The position numbers and the translations under genes are program-made. A model generated the notes under the pieces. That model saw only the letters and a program-made list of their open reading frames with translations, made no database searches and was not told the DNA's origin. Below are positions 10,201 through 18,045 of a stretch of 64,000 bases of DNA, one piece after another. This stretch comes from Phycisphaerae bacterium. Its GTDB lineage: Bacteria > Planctomycetota > Phycisphaerae > Sedimentisphaerales > Anaerobacaceae. The DNA lies in NCBI GenBank assembly GCA_026386805.1, contig JAPLMX010000077.1, forward strand, positions 17,550 to 81,549, written 5' to 3'. Numbering within the stretch: the stretch's first letter is position 1; each line of letters opens with the position of its first letter.

Positions 10201-10521
10201 CTGTACCTGGGCCAGGCGATCCCACGCTACTGGCTCGGCGACGGCAACAAGATCGGCATCCAGCGGGCGGCTACGCACTTCGGCCCCTTGTCGCTGCGGT
10301 ATGATTCGCGGGCGGCCCAGGGGAGCATCAAGGTCACTCTCGATCTGTCCGGCCGCAACCAACCGCGGACCATTTACGTCCGGATTCGCCACCCGCAGTC
10401 CAAGCCGCTCAAGACGGTCCTTCTGAACGGCCAGCCGTACAACAAGCTGGATCAGGACAAAGAGTGGATCATCCTGCCGGGCTCGCTCAGCGGCCGCCAG
10501 GAGATTGCAGGGCTGTATTAG
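7264..10521 (+). CDS. secreted six-hairpin glycosidase-like protein
   Basis: Signal peptide MRTLLLFASVLSFAAAGWAA; long (alpha/alpha)6-type region with GGHETGGYNKSHGYVLWGMAEHWWYTRDREWM. Confidence 0.6.
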   Translation: MRTLLLFASVLSFAAAGWAAPADSQAAAFDIASFGSRMSYEDGKAHGVRWAEPRKVRRVVVEFDGSQTPPEPSRVRLEYWHRVWDGKADPLNFERGAGGVGWDALDDWTNGRWVTAKGRVERTGNSYEFTFAPTSSEEIPKFQGEGVTYRKTLAVRIAADGGLPAPVRFRVYTDSICKTLRIRIQFGAPREAAFKAGQGESGRLEVFNGMVTAVRPIDDGSVTIQPDLTWTLNKPNAGGVEADLLMAADPIDGRYDRTIVTVRSSTRPFSFAADEVARGDRVLVDDLGVLVTSAEDKISLDAYREALRREFGGQTVYDRVAAGDEQTLSRAWNDMPLKRPWNFAHGLPGNRNTMRQWPNGEIEVTAYKRWFDVQRSPRDSDRKLWSGEMLRISCSFPADGRGGRELQDGYLPVLRTWWQSGPVYYEQKTVLTAAVKNLDDVALDTPTILLMQIRVMNVSDSQEAAATLRFGAHADGNEKIMLRNDQAMAVTVAGERLRFLVSAEGQTGLGSQTQSSALGVPFQQENDSVAWTASLKPGESKLLRVTIPSITLLQGDEIELVRTLSFEAEAERVCAFWRGVTAKGTQIQTPEPWINDFYKAHVRHLLINCFKELGTDYLHAHVGTFHYGVYPSESVMMISDLDRRGYYDQARRNYDAFLHYQGTVALPGNFKSSEGEFYGAGGHETGGYNKSHGYVLWGMAEHWWYTRDREWMAKAAPGMVKACEWVIRERQGTMATNPDGNKPLEYGWLPAGSLEDVTDRWNWLATNSATVWGFRALADALADFGHPEGKRLQQEARAYYDDFMHGITESRVLCPVVRLRDGTYVPKIPSRLYERGRAYGWIREVLEGSMFLPAYGLLAPTAPETRWILKDYEDNLYISDRYGYSIPVYDAFWFSRGGFSMQANLLDGPLSYLWRDDVKHFIRGYFNGFASAFYPEIRMCNEHSLPELGYPAGDLFKTSDEAQSNYWLRLMFVNDEGPDLYLGQAIPRYWLGDGNKIGIQRAATHFGPLSLRYDSRAAQGSIKVTLDLSGRNQPRTIYVRIRHPQSKPLKTVLLNGQPYNKLDQDKEWIILPGSLSGRQEIAGLY

Positions 10522-10539
10522 CAAGGGAGGAAGAACCAG

Positions 10540-13155
10540 ATGTGTGCCATGTGGATTGCCGTCAGTCTCGTCCTGGTGTTGTCAGCGTCGATTCGCGCGA
10601 GGGACGCCGGCGAGTGGACGATCTATGTCACCAACGACAACTGCCCCGATTACACGTGGGGCTTTACGGAGGAGCAGACCCGGCAGGCGTTCGCCGACAT
10701 CGTTCACGCTCACCTCGACGAGATGAATCGTACGGACGGCTTTGCGTCTGCGGACCGCGACCGCTACAACATGGCGGTGACGCAGGAGGCGATCTGCTTC
10801 GTCGAACGGTATCCCGAGCGGCAGGCGGAGCTGATCCGTCGGATCAAGGAGGGACGGGTGCTCGTCAGTCCCTTCCTGTGCAATTCCTTGTGGGCGTTCC
10901 AGAGCACGGAAGGTGCGCTCCGCGTCCTCTATCCGGCCCGGCGGCTCGAACGGGACTGGGGGATTGCGATCGACATGGCCGAGCATATCGAGGAACCCTC
11001 TTTGCCTTGGGGTATGGCGCCGATTCTGGCCGGGGCGGGGGTACGCTGGCTCTCGGTGCCTTTCTACAACTATGACTCGACCTTCAAGCAGTTGAAGAAT
11101 CCGCCGCTGTTCGTCTGGGAGGGTCCCGACGGCAGCCGGCTGCGGGTCGTCATGGACCCCTGGGCCTCGAATCGGGCAAGCTACACGCAGGGGGCCGCCA
11201 TCCTGAAGAAACCCCAGAGCATCGAGAAAGAGTGGCTGCCGCATTACAGCGGCCTTGGAGATGCCTATCCGCTCCGCGCGATCTTGGCCAGTGGCACGCA
11301 CGGGGACATCTCGCCCCGCAGTGGGGACCAGGCCCAGGGTTTTGCCGAAACCATCAGGAACTACAATGCCGGCGACGGTCCGCACCCGAAGCTCGTCAAT
11401 GCCACAGTGGCACAGTTCTGCGCGGCGGTGGACCGAGTACAAGCAGAGCGGCCTTTCCTTCCCACCGTGCGTGGCTGCTTCGGACACTCCTGGGACCTAT
11501 GGCCCGTATCGCTGGCCAGGTACGTGGCGGACCTGCGGCAGGCGGGGAGGGACTACTTAGCCGCCGAAACGCTATTGGCCGTCGCCGCCTGCGACCGGCC
11601 GGAGCTGCGCGATGCGACGCGAAAAGATCGCGAACGGGCCGAGTGGTGCTGGGCGATGCTCAGCGACCACGCCTGGAACGGCACCAACGAGCAGAACAAG
11701 CGGCACAACGCAGACCTGCGACGACGATGGAACGCGGAGCTCGCGAGCCTCGGTGTCAAGCTGCTGGACCAGGGCTGGGCGGCGGCCGGGCTGACGCGTG
11801 ACCCGCAGAGAATCACGGTATTCAATAGCCTCAGCTTCCCGCGAACGGGCCTCGTGCGCATGGCGGTCCCGCAGGAGGTACGTGGCGAGGGCTTCCAGCC
11901 CTTGCGTCTCGAGGCCATCCTGGCCTTGTCTTCCGAGGGCGGGACGGGTACCCAATCGCAAGAAGATCGCGATTGGGAACCCACGCTCTCGCCACGACAG
12001 GCCATTCCCTGCCAAGCGGTTCGCGAGGGAGAAGGCCGGGTCCTGTACTTCGTTGCTCCGGAGGTCCCCGGGTTCTCCGTTCGGCAATTCCGACCGAGTT
12101 TGGCACCGGCGGTCGCCGGCAGCGTGTGCACCGCGAGCCCGAGCGGCTTGGAGTGTCCTTTCTATCGGCTCGCGCTTGACCCGCGCACGGGCGGCGTGGC
12201 AAGTCTCGTCCACAAAGCGTCGGGACGAGAGTTGCGCGTCGCGGGTTCCCACGGGCTTTGCCAAACGGTGTTCTTCGACGGCCAAGAGCATGCGTTGGAG
12301 AATGTCACGACTGAGGTCGTCGCCGAGGGCCCTGTTCTGGCGCGGCTAAAGGTCACGGGCACGGTCGAAGGCATGGAAGTCACGAACGACATCACCGTCT
12401 ACGCCGAGCTGGATCAAGTGGATTTCGACCTCCGTATACATAAGCCCGTCACCACGAAGGAGCAATGGCTCTGTCACGTGTTTCCGGTCGTGTCGGAGCG
12501 GGCCGAGCTTCGGATCGAGACGCCCGGCGCCGTGATTCGCCCACGCTCGCAGCCCGAAGGGGATTTGCTGCCGGGGGCGGATACCCGCCGGTTCGCGGTG
12601 CAGGGGTTTGTCGATGCTTCCGTGCCGGACGGCGCAGGTGTCACGATCGCGCCGCTCGATGCCTTCGCGCTTCGGCTGGACTTGGCCCCGCTCACGTTCG
12701 AGGCCATAGGCAACGATCAGAACTATCGCGAGGTCGTCCAGGACCAGGACGGCGTCACGGACTTCCGCTTCCGGTACGTCCTGCGCGGTCACGCCGGTGG
12801 TTACAGCCAAGGCCAGACCGTGGCCTGGAGCCGAAGCGTCACGACGCCCTTAGCGGCCACCTTGGGCGGCATCCCAAGTGAGCGTATGACTCGTCCAACA
12901 ATCCAGCTTGACCCATCGCGTGCGATTGCCACGTGCTTCAAGTCTGCCGATGGCGACAGTTCCGGCGGCCTCATTCTGCGTCTGTGGGAGACCACCGGCC
13001 GATCCGACCCCGTCCAGGTTGCCGTGAAAGGGTATCGCAAAGCCATCCTCACCGACCTGCTCGAACGGGACAAGAATGAGCTTGCGGTCACCGACGGACG
13101 CATCGAGATCAAATCGAATCCGCACGGCTTCTCTTGCGTGCGATTGCTTCCGTAA
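10540..13155 (+). CDS. GH38-like (alpha-mannosidase-type) secreted protein
   Basis: N-terminal (beta/alpha)7-like region with ERYPERQAELIRRIKEGRVLVSP, WGMAPILAGAGVRWLSVPFYNYDS, DHAWNGTNEQNKRHN; C-terminal beta region. Confidence 0.6.
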   Translation: MCAMWIAVSLVLVLSASIRARDAGEWTIYVTNDNCPDYTWGFTEEQTRQAFADIVHAHLDEMNRTDGFASADRDRYNMAVTQEAICFVERYPERQAELIRRIKEGRVLVSPFLCNSLWAFQSTEGALRVLYPARRLERDWGIAIDMAEHIEEPSLPWGMAPILAGAGVRWLSVPFYNYDSTFKQLKNPPLFVWEGPDGSRLRVVMDPWASNRASYTQGAAILKKPQSIEKEWLPHYSGLGDAYPLRAILASGTHGDISPRSGDQAQGFAETIRNYNAGDGPHPKLVNATVAQFCAAVDRVQAERPFLPTVRGCFGHSWDLWPVSLARYVADLRQAGRDYLAAETLLAVAACDRPELRDATRKDRERAEWCWAMLSDHAWNGTNEQNKRHNADLRRRWNAELASLGVKLLDQGWAAAGLTRDPQRITVFNSLSFPRTGLVRMAVPQEVRGEGFQPLRLEAILALSSEGGTGTQSQEDRDWEPTLSPRQAIPCQAVREGEGRVLYFVAPEVPGFSVRQFRPSLAPAVAGSVCTASPSGLECPFYRLALDPRTGGVASLVHKASGRELRVAGSHGLCQTVFFDGQEHALENVTTEVVAEGPVLARLKVTGTVEGMEVTNDITVYAELDQVDFDLRIHKPVTTKEQWLCHVFPVVSERAELRIETPGAVIRPRSQPEGDLLPGADTRRFAVQGFVDASVPDGAGVTIAPLDAFALRLDLAPLTFEAIGNDQNYREVVQDQDGVTDFRFRYVLRGHAGGYSQGQTVAWSRSVTTPLAATLGGIPSERMTRPTIQLDPSRAIATCFKSADGDSSGGLILRLWETTGRSDPVQVAVKGYRKAILTDLLERDKNELAVTDGRIEIKSNPHGFSCVRLLP

Positions 13156-13246
13156 GGGACCACGCGGACAGGCGTCAGCGGTACTAGGCTAATTGGGCGG
13201 ATGGCGTACACGTGTTGTCACGCGGCGACGGCACAGCTCATCTCTT

Positions 13247-13303
13247 GGTAGGGCGAGCGTTCCCGCTCGCCTAAAGCCGTCGTGCGAGGACGCACGACCT
13301 ACG
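13247..13303. repeat. palindromic REP-like element, inverted copy of 7175-7231
   Basis: GTAGGGCGAGCGTTCCCGCTCGCC...CGTCGTGCGAGGACGCACGACCTACG. Confidence 0.7.
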
Positions 13304-13416
13304 AAGAGACGCCTTCCGGGTCGGCCCACCACATCAGGGTGGTTGGCGTAGGCGCAGGGTGGGCTCGCGCCCACCATCCTCCGCATAAAAAGTAGCGTTG
13401 CACCGACGTTTTGTAG

Positions 13417-13445
13417 TTGACATAGCATGGTATGTATAACATAAT
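13417..13445 (+). promoter_or_regulatory. sigma70-type promoter upstream of padR-like gene
   Basis: TTGACA (13417-13422), 17-bp spacer, CATAAT (13440-13445). Confidence 0.5.
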
Positions 13446-13490
13446 AGGCGAAACATAACACGATTCGTGCAGGTGAATCAGGAGGTTGTC

Positions 13491-13835
13491 ATGAAGTTTG
13501 AAAGTCAGTTGCTCAAAGGCGTGGCTCCCGTGGTGGTGCTGCAAATCCTGTCGCGGGGGCCGATGTACGGCTATGAGCTCAGCCAGGCGATCGAGCAGCG
13601 CAGCGGCGACATCCTCACGCTGGGCAAAGGGACGCTGTACCCCTTGCTTTACAACCTGGAGGCCAAGAAGCTCGTCCAGGCCAAGTGGGAGACGACCGAC
13701 TCCGGCCGGAACCGCCGCTACTACTCGATCACTGGCAAGGGCGAGGAAGACTTGGCCCGGCAAAAGGCCCAGCTTCAGGGCTTGGCCAAGGGCCTCGACC
13801 TGCTCTTCGGCGGCACCCTGAAAGCGGCGATTTGA
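13491..13835 (+). CDS. PadR family transcriptional regulator
   Basis: LQILSRGPMYGYELSQAIEQRSGDILTLGKGTLYPLLYNLEAKKLVQAKWETTDSGRNRRYYSIT; RBS ggaggt before ATG 13491. Confidence 0.9.
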   Translation: MKFESQLLKGVAPVVVLQILSRGPMYGYELSQAIEQRSGDILTLGKGTLYPLLYNLEAKKLVQAKWETTDSGRNRRYYSITGKGEEDLARQKAQLQGLAKGLDLLFGGTLKAAI

Positions 13836-13859
13836 GAAGACCAGAGGAGGGCCGTCCCA

Positions 13860-14792
13860 ATGAGAACCCGAGAGAAGGTCATCATCGCAGCCGTTATCTT
13901 GCCGCTGGCGGCGTTCACGGCATTTGCCGTCGGGCTGGCGTACTACATGACCAGGCCGCCCCGGGAACTCCCGGGCATCCCGCAGGCCGTCGTGGAGCAG
14001 AGATTCAGGGATGAGACCACCTTCGCGACGGCACGTGATGTCCAGACGAAGGTCCCGCCTGTGGCGTTGGAAGAGATCGTTTCGGAGACCACTGGTCTTG
14101 GCGGAACAGAGCTGCATACTGCAGAGGGCAGAAGGGCTATCTGCGTCCGCCTGTTCCGTGGCGCGGGATTCGATCCTGTCGTAACCGAGGACGGGGACGT
14201 CCTCGTATACAAGCAGGGGCGCACCGTGGACTACGTGGCGGTGGGGGCCCACTATGACAAGGTCGATGGGCCTTCCGAAGGCATCCTGGACAATATGCTG
14301 GGCTGCATCCTGGTTAGCAATATCGCCAAGGCCCTGAGAGACGAGCCCACGAATTACACGTATCTATTTCTTGCCTATGGGAACGAAGAAACGGGCCGGC
14401 GGATAGGATCGGCGATCCGTGGCTATGAATCGGGACGCCGTGAGCGACCCACCTATATCATCGAAATAGACTATGTGGGTGACAAGGATGCCGAGCTTGG
14501 GGGGAGATGGATGAGTCCAATCGACGGCAGATTCCTACAGACCGGGATCAAGATCAACACCATTCCCATGCCCGATCCACGGAAGATCCACACGGAGAAG
14601 GACAACCTCAGCAACGTCCACTTCGGGCGGGCTTACCTGGCGTACAAAACCGTGATTTCCCTGATTGAAGGAATCGAGCGTGGGGAAGGGCTGAAGCCGC
14701 CCGACACTGTCAACTTCTGGAGAAAGGAAAACCCCTTGTTCGGCTGCAAGCCCGCTGTCTCCCAACCAACGCCTTCAAAGCCGATCCTGTGA
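13860..14792 (+). CDS. M28-like zinc peptidase (membrane anchored)
   Basis: VAVGAHYDKVDGPSEGILDNMLGCILVSNIAKAL... YLFLAYGNEETG; N-terminal TM. Confidence 0.7.
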   Translation: MRTREKVIIAAVILPLAAFTAFAVGLAYYMTRPPRELPGIPQAVVEQRFRDETTFATARDVQTKVPPVALEEIVSETTGLGGTELHTAEGRRAICVRLFRGAGFDPVVTEDGDVLVYKQGRTVDYVAVGAHYDKVDGPSEGILDNMLGCILVSNIAKALRDEPTNYTYLFLAYGNEETGRRIGSAIRGYESGRRERPTYIIEIDYVGDKDAELGGRWMSPIDGRFLQTGIKINTIPMPDPRKIHTEKDNLSNVHFGRAYLAYKTVISLIEGIERGEGLKPPDTVNFWRKENPLFGCKPAVSQPTPSKPIL

Positions 14793-14814
14793 AGATCGGC
14801 GGAGGTTCTCGATC

Positions 14815-16202
14815 ATGGACAACAAGCCTGAGAAGAATCGCGGCACGGACCTGCCTCTCTGTGCGACGGAGTTCATCCGGCGCGTGGTTCGGCGGATGTG
14901 GTATGTGTGCTGTGCGCCCTGCCGCCCATGCTGGGCCGGCCTACCATCCGTGTCAACTATGTCGAATGGCTGAGCGACCACTGGCGGCCGGCTGGGCAGG
15001 ACATCGAGAACGCCAAAGTCTACTATGACAAGGCGGTTGCGCTTCTGGTCGAGCCGCCGCAGGGGCTTGAGGGCAAGATGCAGTTGCGTCGCTGGTCATC
15101 GGTCGGCTACGGCGACGGCGACGTGCAGGCGATCGAGCAGTGGCTCGCCGGGAACCAGGCCGCATTCAGTGCGCTGAGACGAGGCGCGAATACGCCCCAT
15201 TACTGGCCGGCCTATGACAGCAAGGAATCCACTCCTATCGAGACGAGCATCGTTGCGAACGAGATGAAGTCGCTCAGCCAGTGGCGGCTCGTGACATTCG
15301 CTTTCAAGGAACAGATCATTTGGGAGGTCCGCCGGGGGGAAGTCGCGAAAGCTATGGATGACTGCCTGGTTCTCTGCCGGTTCGGTCGGCACTTGCAGAA
15401 CAAGGGTTGTCTGAACGGACAATTGGTGGGGGTCTCGATTGAGGCTCTGGGCTACAATGGCGTCACCGCCATCGTGCAGAACGCGGGTATCCCTGCGGGA
15501 CTTCTGGAGAGCGTCCAAAGGGAATTGGAGTCAGGTTTCGATCTTCACCGGCAGGTCATCGACCTGGATTGTGAGAAGGCATTGTGGTATGACCGCATCC
15601 AGCGGACCTTTACCGATGACGGGAAGGGGGGAGGCCATGCGTTGTCGAAAGGATTCATCTACGCTCCCGGGGACTGGAAAGACAATTTGCTCAAGACCTT
15701 TCTGTTTCACTACCCGGGCCGTCGCGAGACGATGGCGATGGTGGACCGGTTCTTTCAGCAGGCACAACGCCGGCTGAATACGCCACCAGACGCAGAGGAA
15801 CACGAGCGGCTGAATGGAAGCGAGCAAGTAGCATCGCTGAGCATATTCTTCTCCATCACCACGCCGGCCTACGAACGCGTGGGCCTACTGAGCTGGAGGC
15901 TGAAAACGCACGAGACCGCCACCATCACGTTGCTGGCGGTCCAGCGGTATTTCCAGGCGAACGGGAGCTATCCTGACAGCCTGGACCAATTGATGGCGCG
16001 AGGCTACCTGAAGGAGCCGCCGAAAGACCCGTTCGGCCCAGGGCTGCTCACCTATCGGAAGACGGACACCGGATTCCTCCTCTACAGTTGGGGTGCGAAT
16101 CGCCAGGACGACGGCGGGCAGTTGGGCACGGGCAGCCAGGGCCAACCCCGCATGTGGGCGGACAACGGCGACTGGGTCTTTTGGCCGATCGGGGAGCCGT
16201 AG
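14815..16202 (+). pseudogene. planctomycete membrane protein family, internally deleted and frameshifted
   Basis: Reading from 14815: MDNKPEKNRGTDLPLCATEFIRRVVRRMWYV...; downstream frame (ORF 14898-16202) MLGRPTIRVNYVEWLSDHWRPAGQDIENAKVYYDKA...GFLLYSWGANRQDDGG. Confidence 0.5.
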
Positions 16203-16328
16203 AGCAATTGTCACATGCCACCCGGAGAACGCCGGCTTCTCGCACACCCTGTGAGAGTCGTAGCGTCCACTTTCAGGAAATCCTTGAATTCCCCCGTTTA
16301 GGGTCCTACCATACTCCCTTGTGGATCA

Positions 16329-16403
16329 CGTAGGATGGGCTTCAGCCCATGCGGACAGTCACGGATCCGCGCGAAAACCGCATGGGCTGAAGCCCATCCT
16401 ACG
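16329..16403. repeat. palindromic REP-like element (CGTAGGATGGGCTTCAGCCCATGCGG...CCGCATGGGCTGAAGCCCATCCTACG)
   Basis: Perfect outer arms of 26 nt around a ~23-nt loop. Confidence 0.85.
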
Positions 16404-16452
16404 GGTCCGTGTGGCACTCGGAGTCCGGCATTTTGGGTTAGGGGAGATCACG

Positions 16453-17928
16453 ATGAGTAGTGGACGGTGTCCCTTGCATTGTCACGAGGGCCAGTGCGTC
16501 AGTCGGCGCGGGTTTCTCAAGGGTTCCACGGCGATCCTGGCGGGGTCGTCTTTTCTGGCCGGGTGCTCATCGCTGAGCCAGAATCACGCTGCCTCGCACC
16601 CGATCCGGCAATGTGGGCCGGCGTCGAAGTGCCGGCCCATGCTGTGGGCGGCCTTCGTGCGACGGCAGGGCGAGTACGGCATGCTCTGGCCCGGGGCGGT
16701 GTACGATGGCGAGGCCGCGCGCACGATGTATGCCAGGAAGGTGACCGAGACCGTCTCGAAGCTCGGCGCCCAGCTCAGTTTGCGGCCGGAGCCGATTTAC
16801 AGTCTGGCCGAGGCAGACGCCTGGATCGCCCAGGCCCAGGAGGCCAAGGCCGATGGGCTCGTCCTCGTGATGCTGGATCGGCAGCAGCACGCCTGGCCGA
16901 CCGCGAAGAAAGTCGCGCAGAGCAAGATTCCGTCGATCATCTACTCCCCGCTGGGGACTTCCTTCACGACGAATACGATTGACCTTGCCGAGACTCCCGG
17001 ATGCGTGGTGTACTCGACCGACGACTTCAGCCAGGCGGCCTATGGCATGAAGATGCTCTGTGCGGCGGCCAAGATGCGCCGGACGTGCTGCGTCGTCATC
17101 AAAGGCGACAAGCGCTACGATGTGACGCTGGCGGATACCGGGATCAACCTGCGGCATGTCCCGGCCTCGTCGTTCATCGAGGAGTACAACGCCACGCCGG
17201 ATAGTGATGAGATCTTGGCGATGGCGGACGAGTATATGCACCGGGCCCGGCGCCGGATCGCCGCCACCCGGCAGGATGTCGTCAACGGGCTCAAGAGCTA
17301 CTATGTCGCCGGCAAGTTTCTCGAACGCGAGGGCGGTGATGCGATCACGATGGATTGTCTCGGGGCACTCGGCAAGATCCCCGTGAGTCTGCCCTGCATC
17401 GCGTGGTCGCGGATGAACGACGACCGCATCCCGGCGGCCTGCGAAGCGGACTACGGGGCGGTAGCGTCGCACGTGATGGTCCAGTACCTGTTCGACCGGC
17501 CGGGCTTCCAGCAGGACCCGGTGGCCGATACGGCGGATAATACGATCATCGGGGCACACTGCTGCTGCGCCACGAGATTGAACGGCTACGATAAGCCGCC
17601 CGAGCCGTTTGACATCAAGCACCACCACGGCAACCGGGACGCCGTGCCGCGGGCCCTCTGGCGAAAGGGCCAGCGGGTGACCAATATCGACCTGCTGCCG
17701 GGCGACGCCCAGACGCCCTCGACCGTCCTGATCTCCGCCGGTACGGTGGTTGACAATATGGAGGTCCCGCCCAGCGGCGGCTGCGTCGTCTCCGTGAAGG
17801 TGAAGTTCGACGGTGGCCAGGAGGTCCTGAGCTTCCCGGGCTTTCACCAGATCTTCTTCTACGGCGACTACAAGGAGCAGATGAAGGACTTCTGCCAGCT
17901 TTGCGGCTTCAAGGCCCAGGTGGTGTAG
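16453..17928 (+). CDS. TAT-exported L-fucose/L-arabinose isomerase-like protein
   Basis: SRRGFLKGSTAILAGSSFLAGCSS TAT/lipobox signal; ATG at 16453; isomerase-like DGLVLVMLDRQQHAWPTAKK... DAITMDCLGAL. Confidence 0.55.
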   Translation: MSSGRCPLHCHEGQCVSRRGFLKGSTAILAGSSFLAGCSSLSQNHAASHPIRQCGPASKCRPMLWAAFVRRQGEYGMLWPGAVYDGEAARTMYARKVTETVSKLGAQLSLRPEPIYSLAEADAWIAQAQEAKADGLVLVMLDRQQHAWPTAKKVAQSKIPSIIYSPLGTSFTTNTIDLAETPGCVVYSTDDFSQAAYGMKMLCAAAKMRRTCCVVIKGDKRYDVTLADTGINLRHVPASSFIEEYNATPDSDEILAMADEYMHRARRRIAATRQDVVNGLKSYYVAGKFLEREGGDAITMDCLGALGKIPVSLPCIAWSRMNDDRIPAACEADYGAVASHVMVQYLFDRPGFQQDPVADTADNTIIGAHCCCATRLNGYDKPPEPFDIKHHHGNRDAVPRALWRKGQRVTNIDLLPGDAQTPSTVLISAGTVVDNMEVPPSGGCVVSVKVKFDGGQEVLSFPGFHQIFFYGDYKEQMKDFCQLCGFKAQVV

Positions 17929-17935
17929 AAGCAAA

Positions 17936-18033
17936 GAAGTTTCAAGTGTGAAGTGTCAAGTTTGAAGTGCTGGATTGGGAGGAGCAGGGATCGCGTCTTC
18001 TCACTTCCAACTTCCCACTTCAAACTTCTTCAC
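17936..18033. repeat. opposing arrays of 7-nt units
   Basis: GAAGTTT/CAAGTGT/GAAGTGT/CAAGTTT/GAAGTGC (17936-17970) versus CACTTCC/AACTTCC/CACTTCA/AACTTCT (18002-18029). Confidence 0.9.
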
Positions 18034-18045
18034 AAGGAGTGGGGT

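Noticed and set aside
8752-10524. 590-aa minus-strand ORF opposite the six-hairpin protein
   Set aside because: Shadow ORF with no domain signature or plausible RBS
17936-18033. CRISPR array
   Set aside because: Repeats are 7-nt contiguous units in opposing orientation, with no spacers; no cas genes in window
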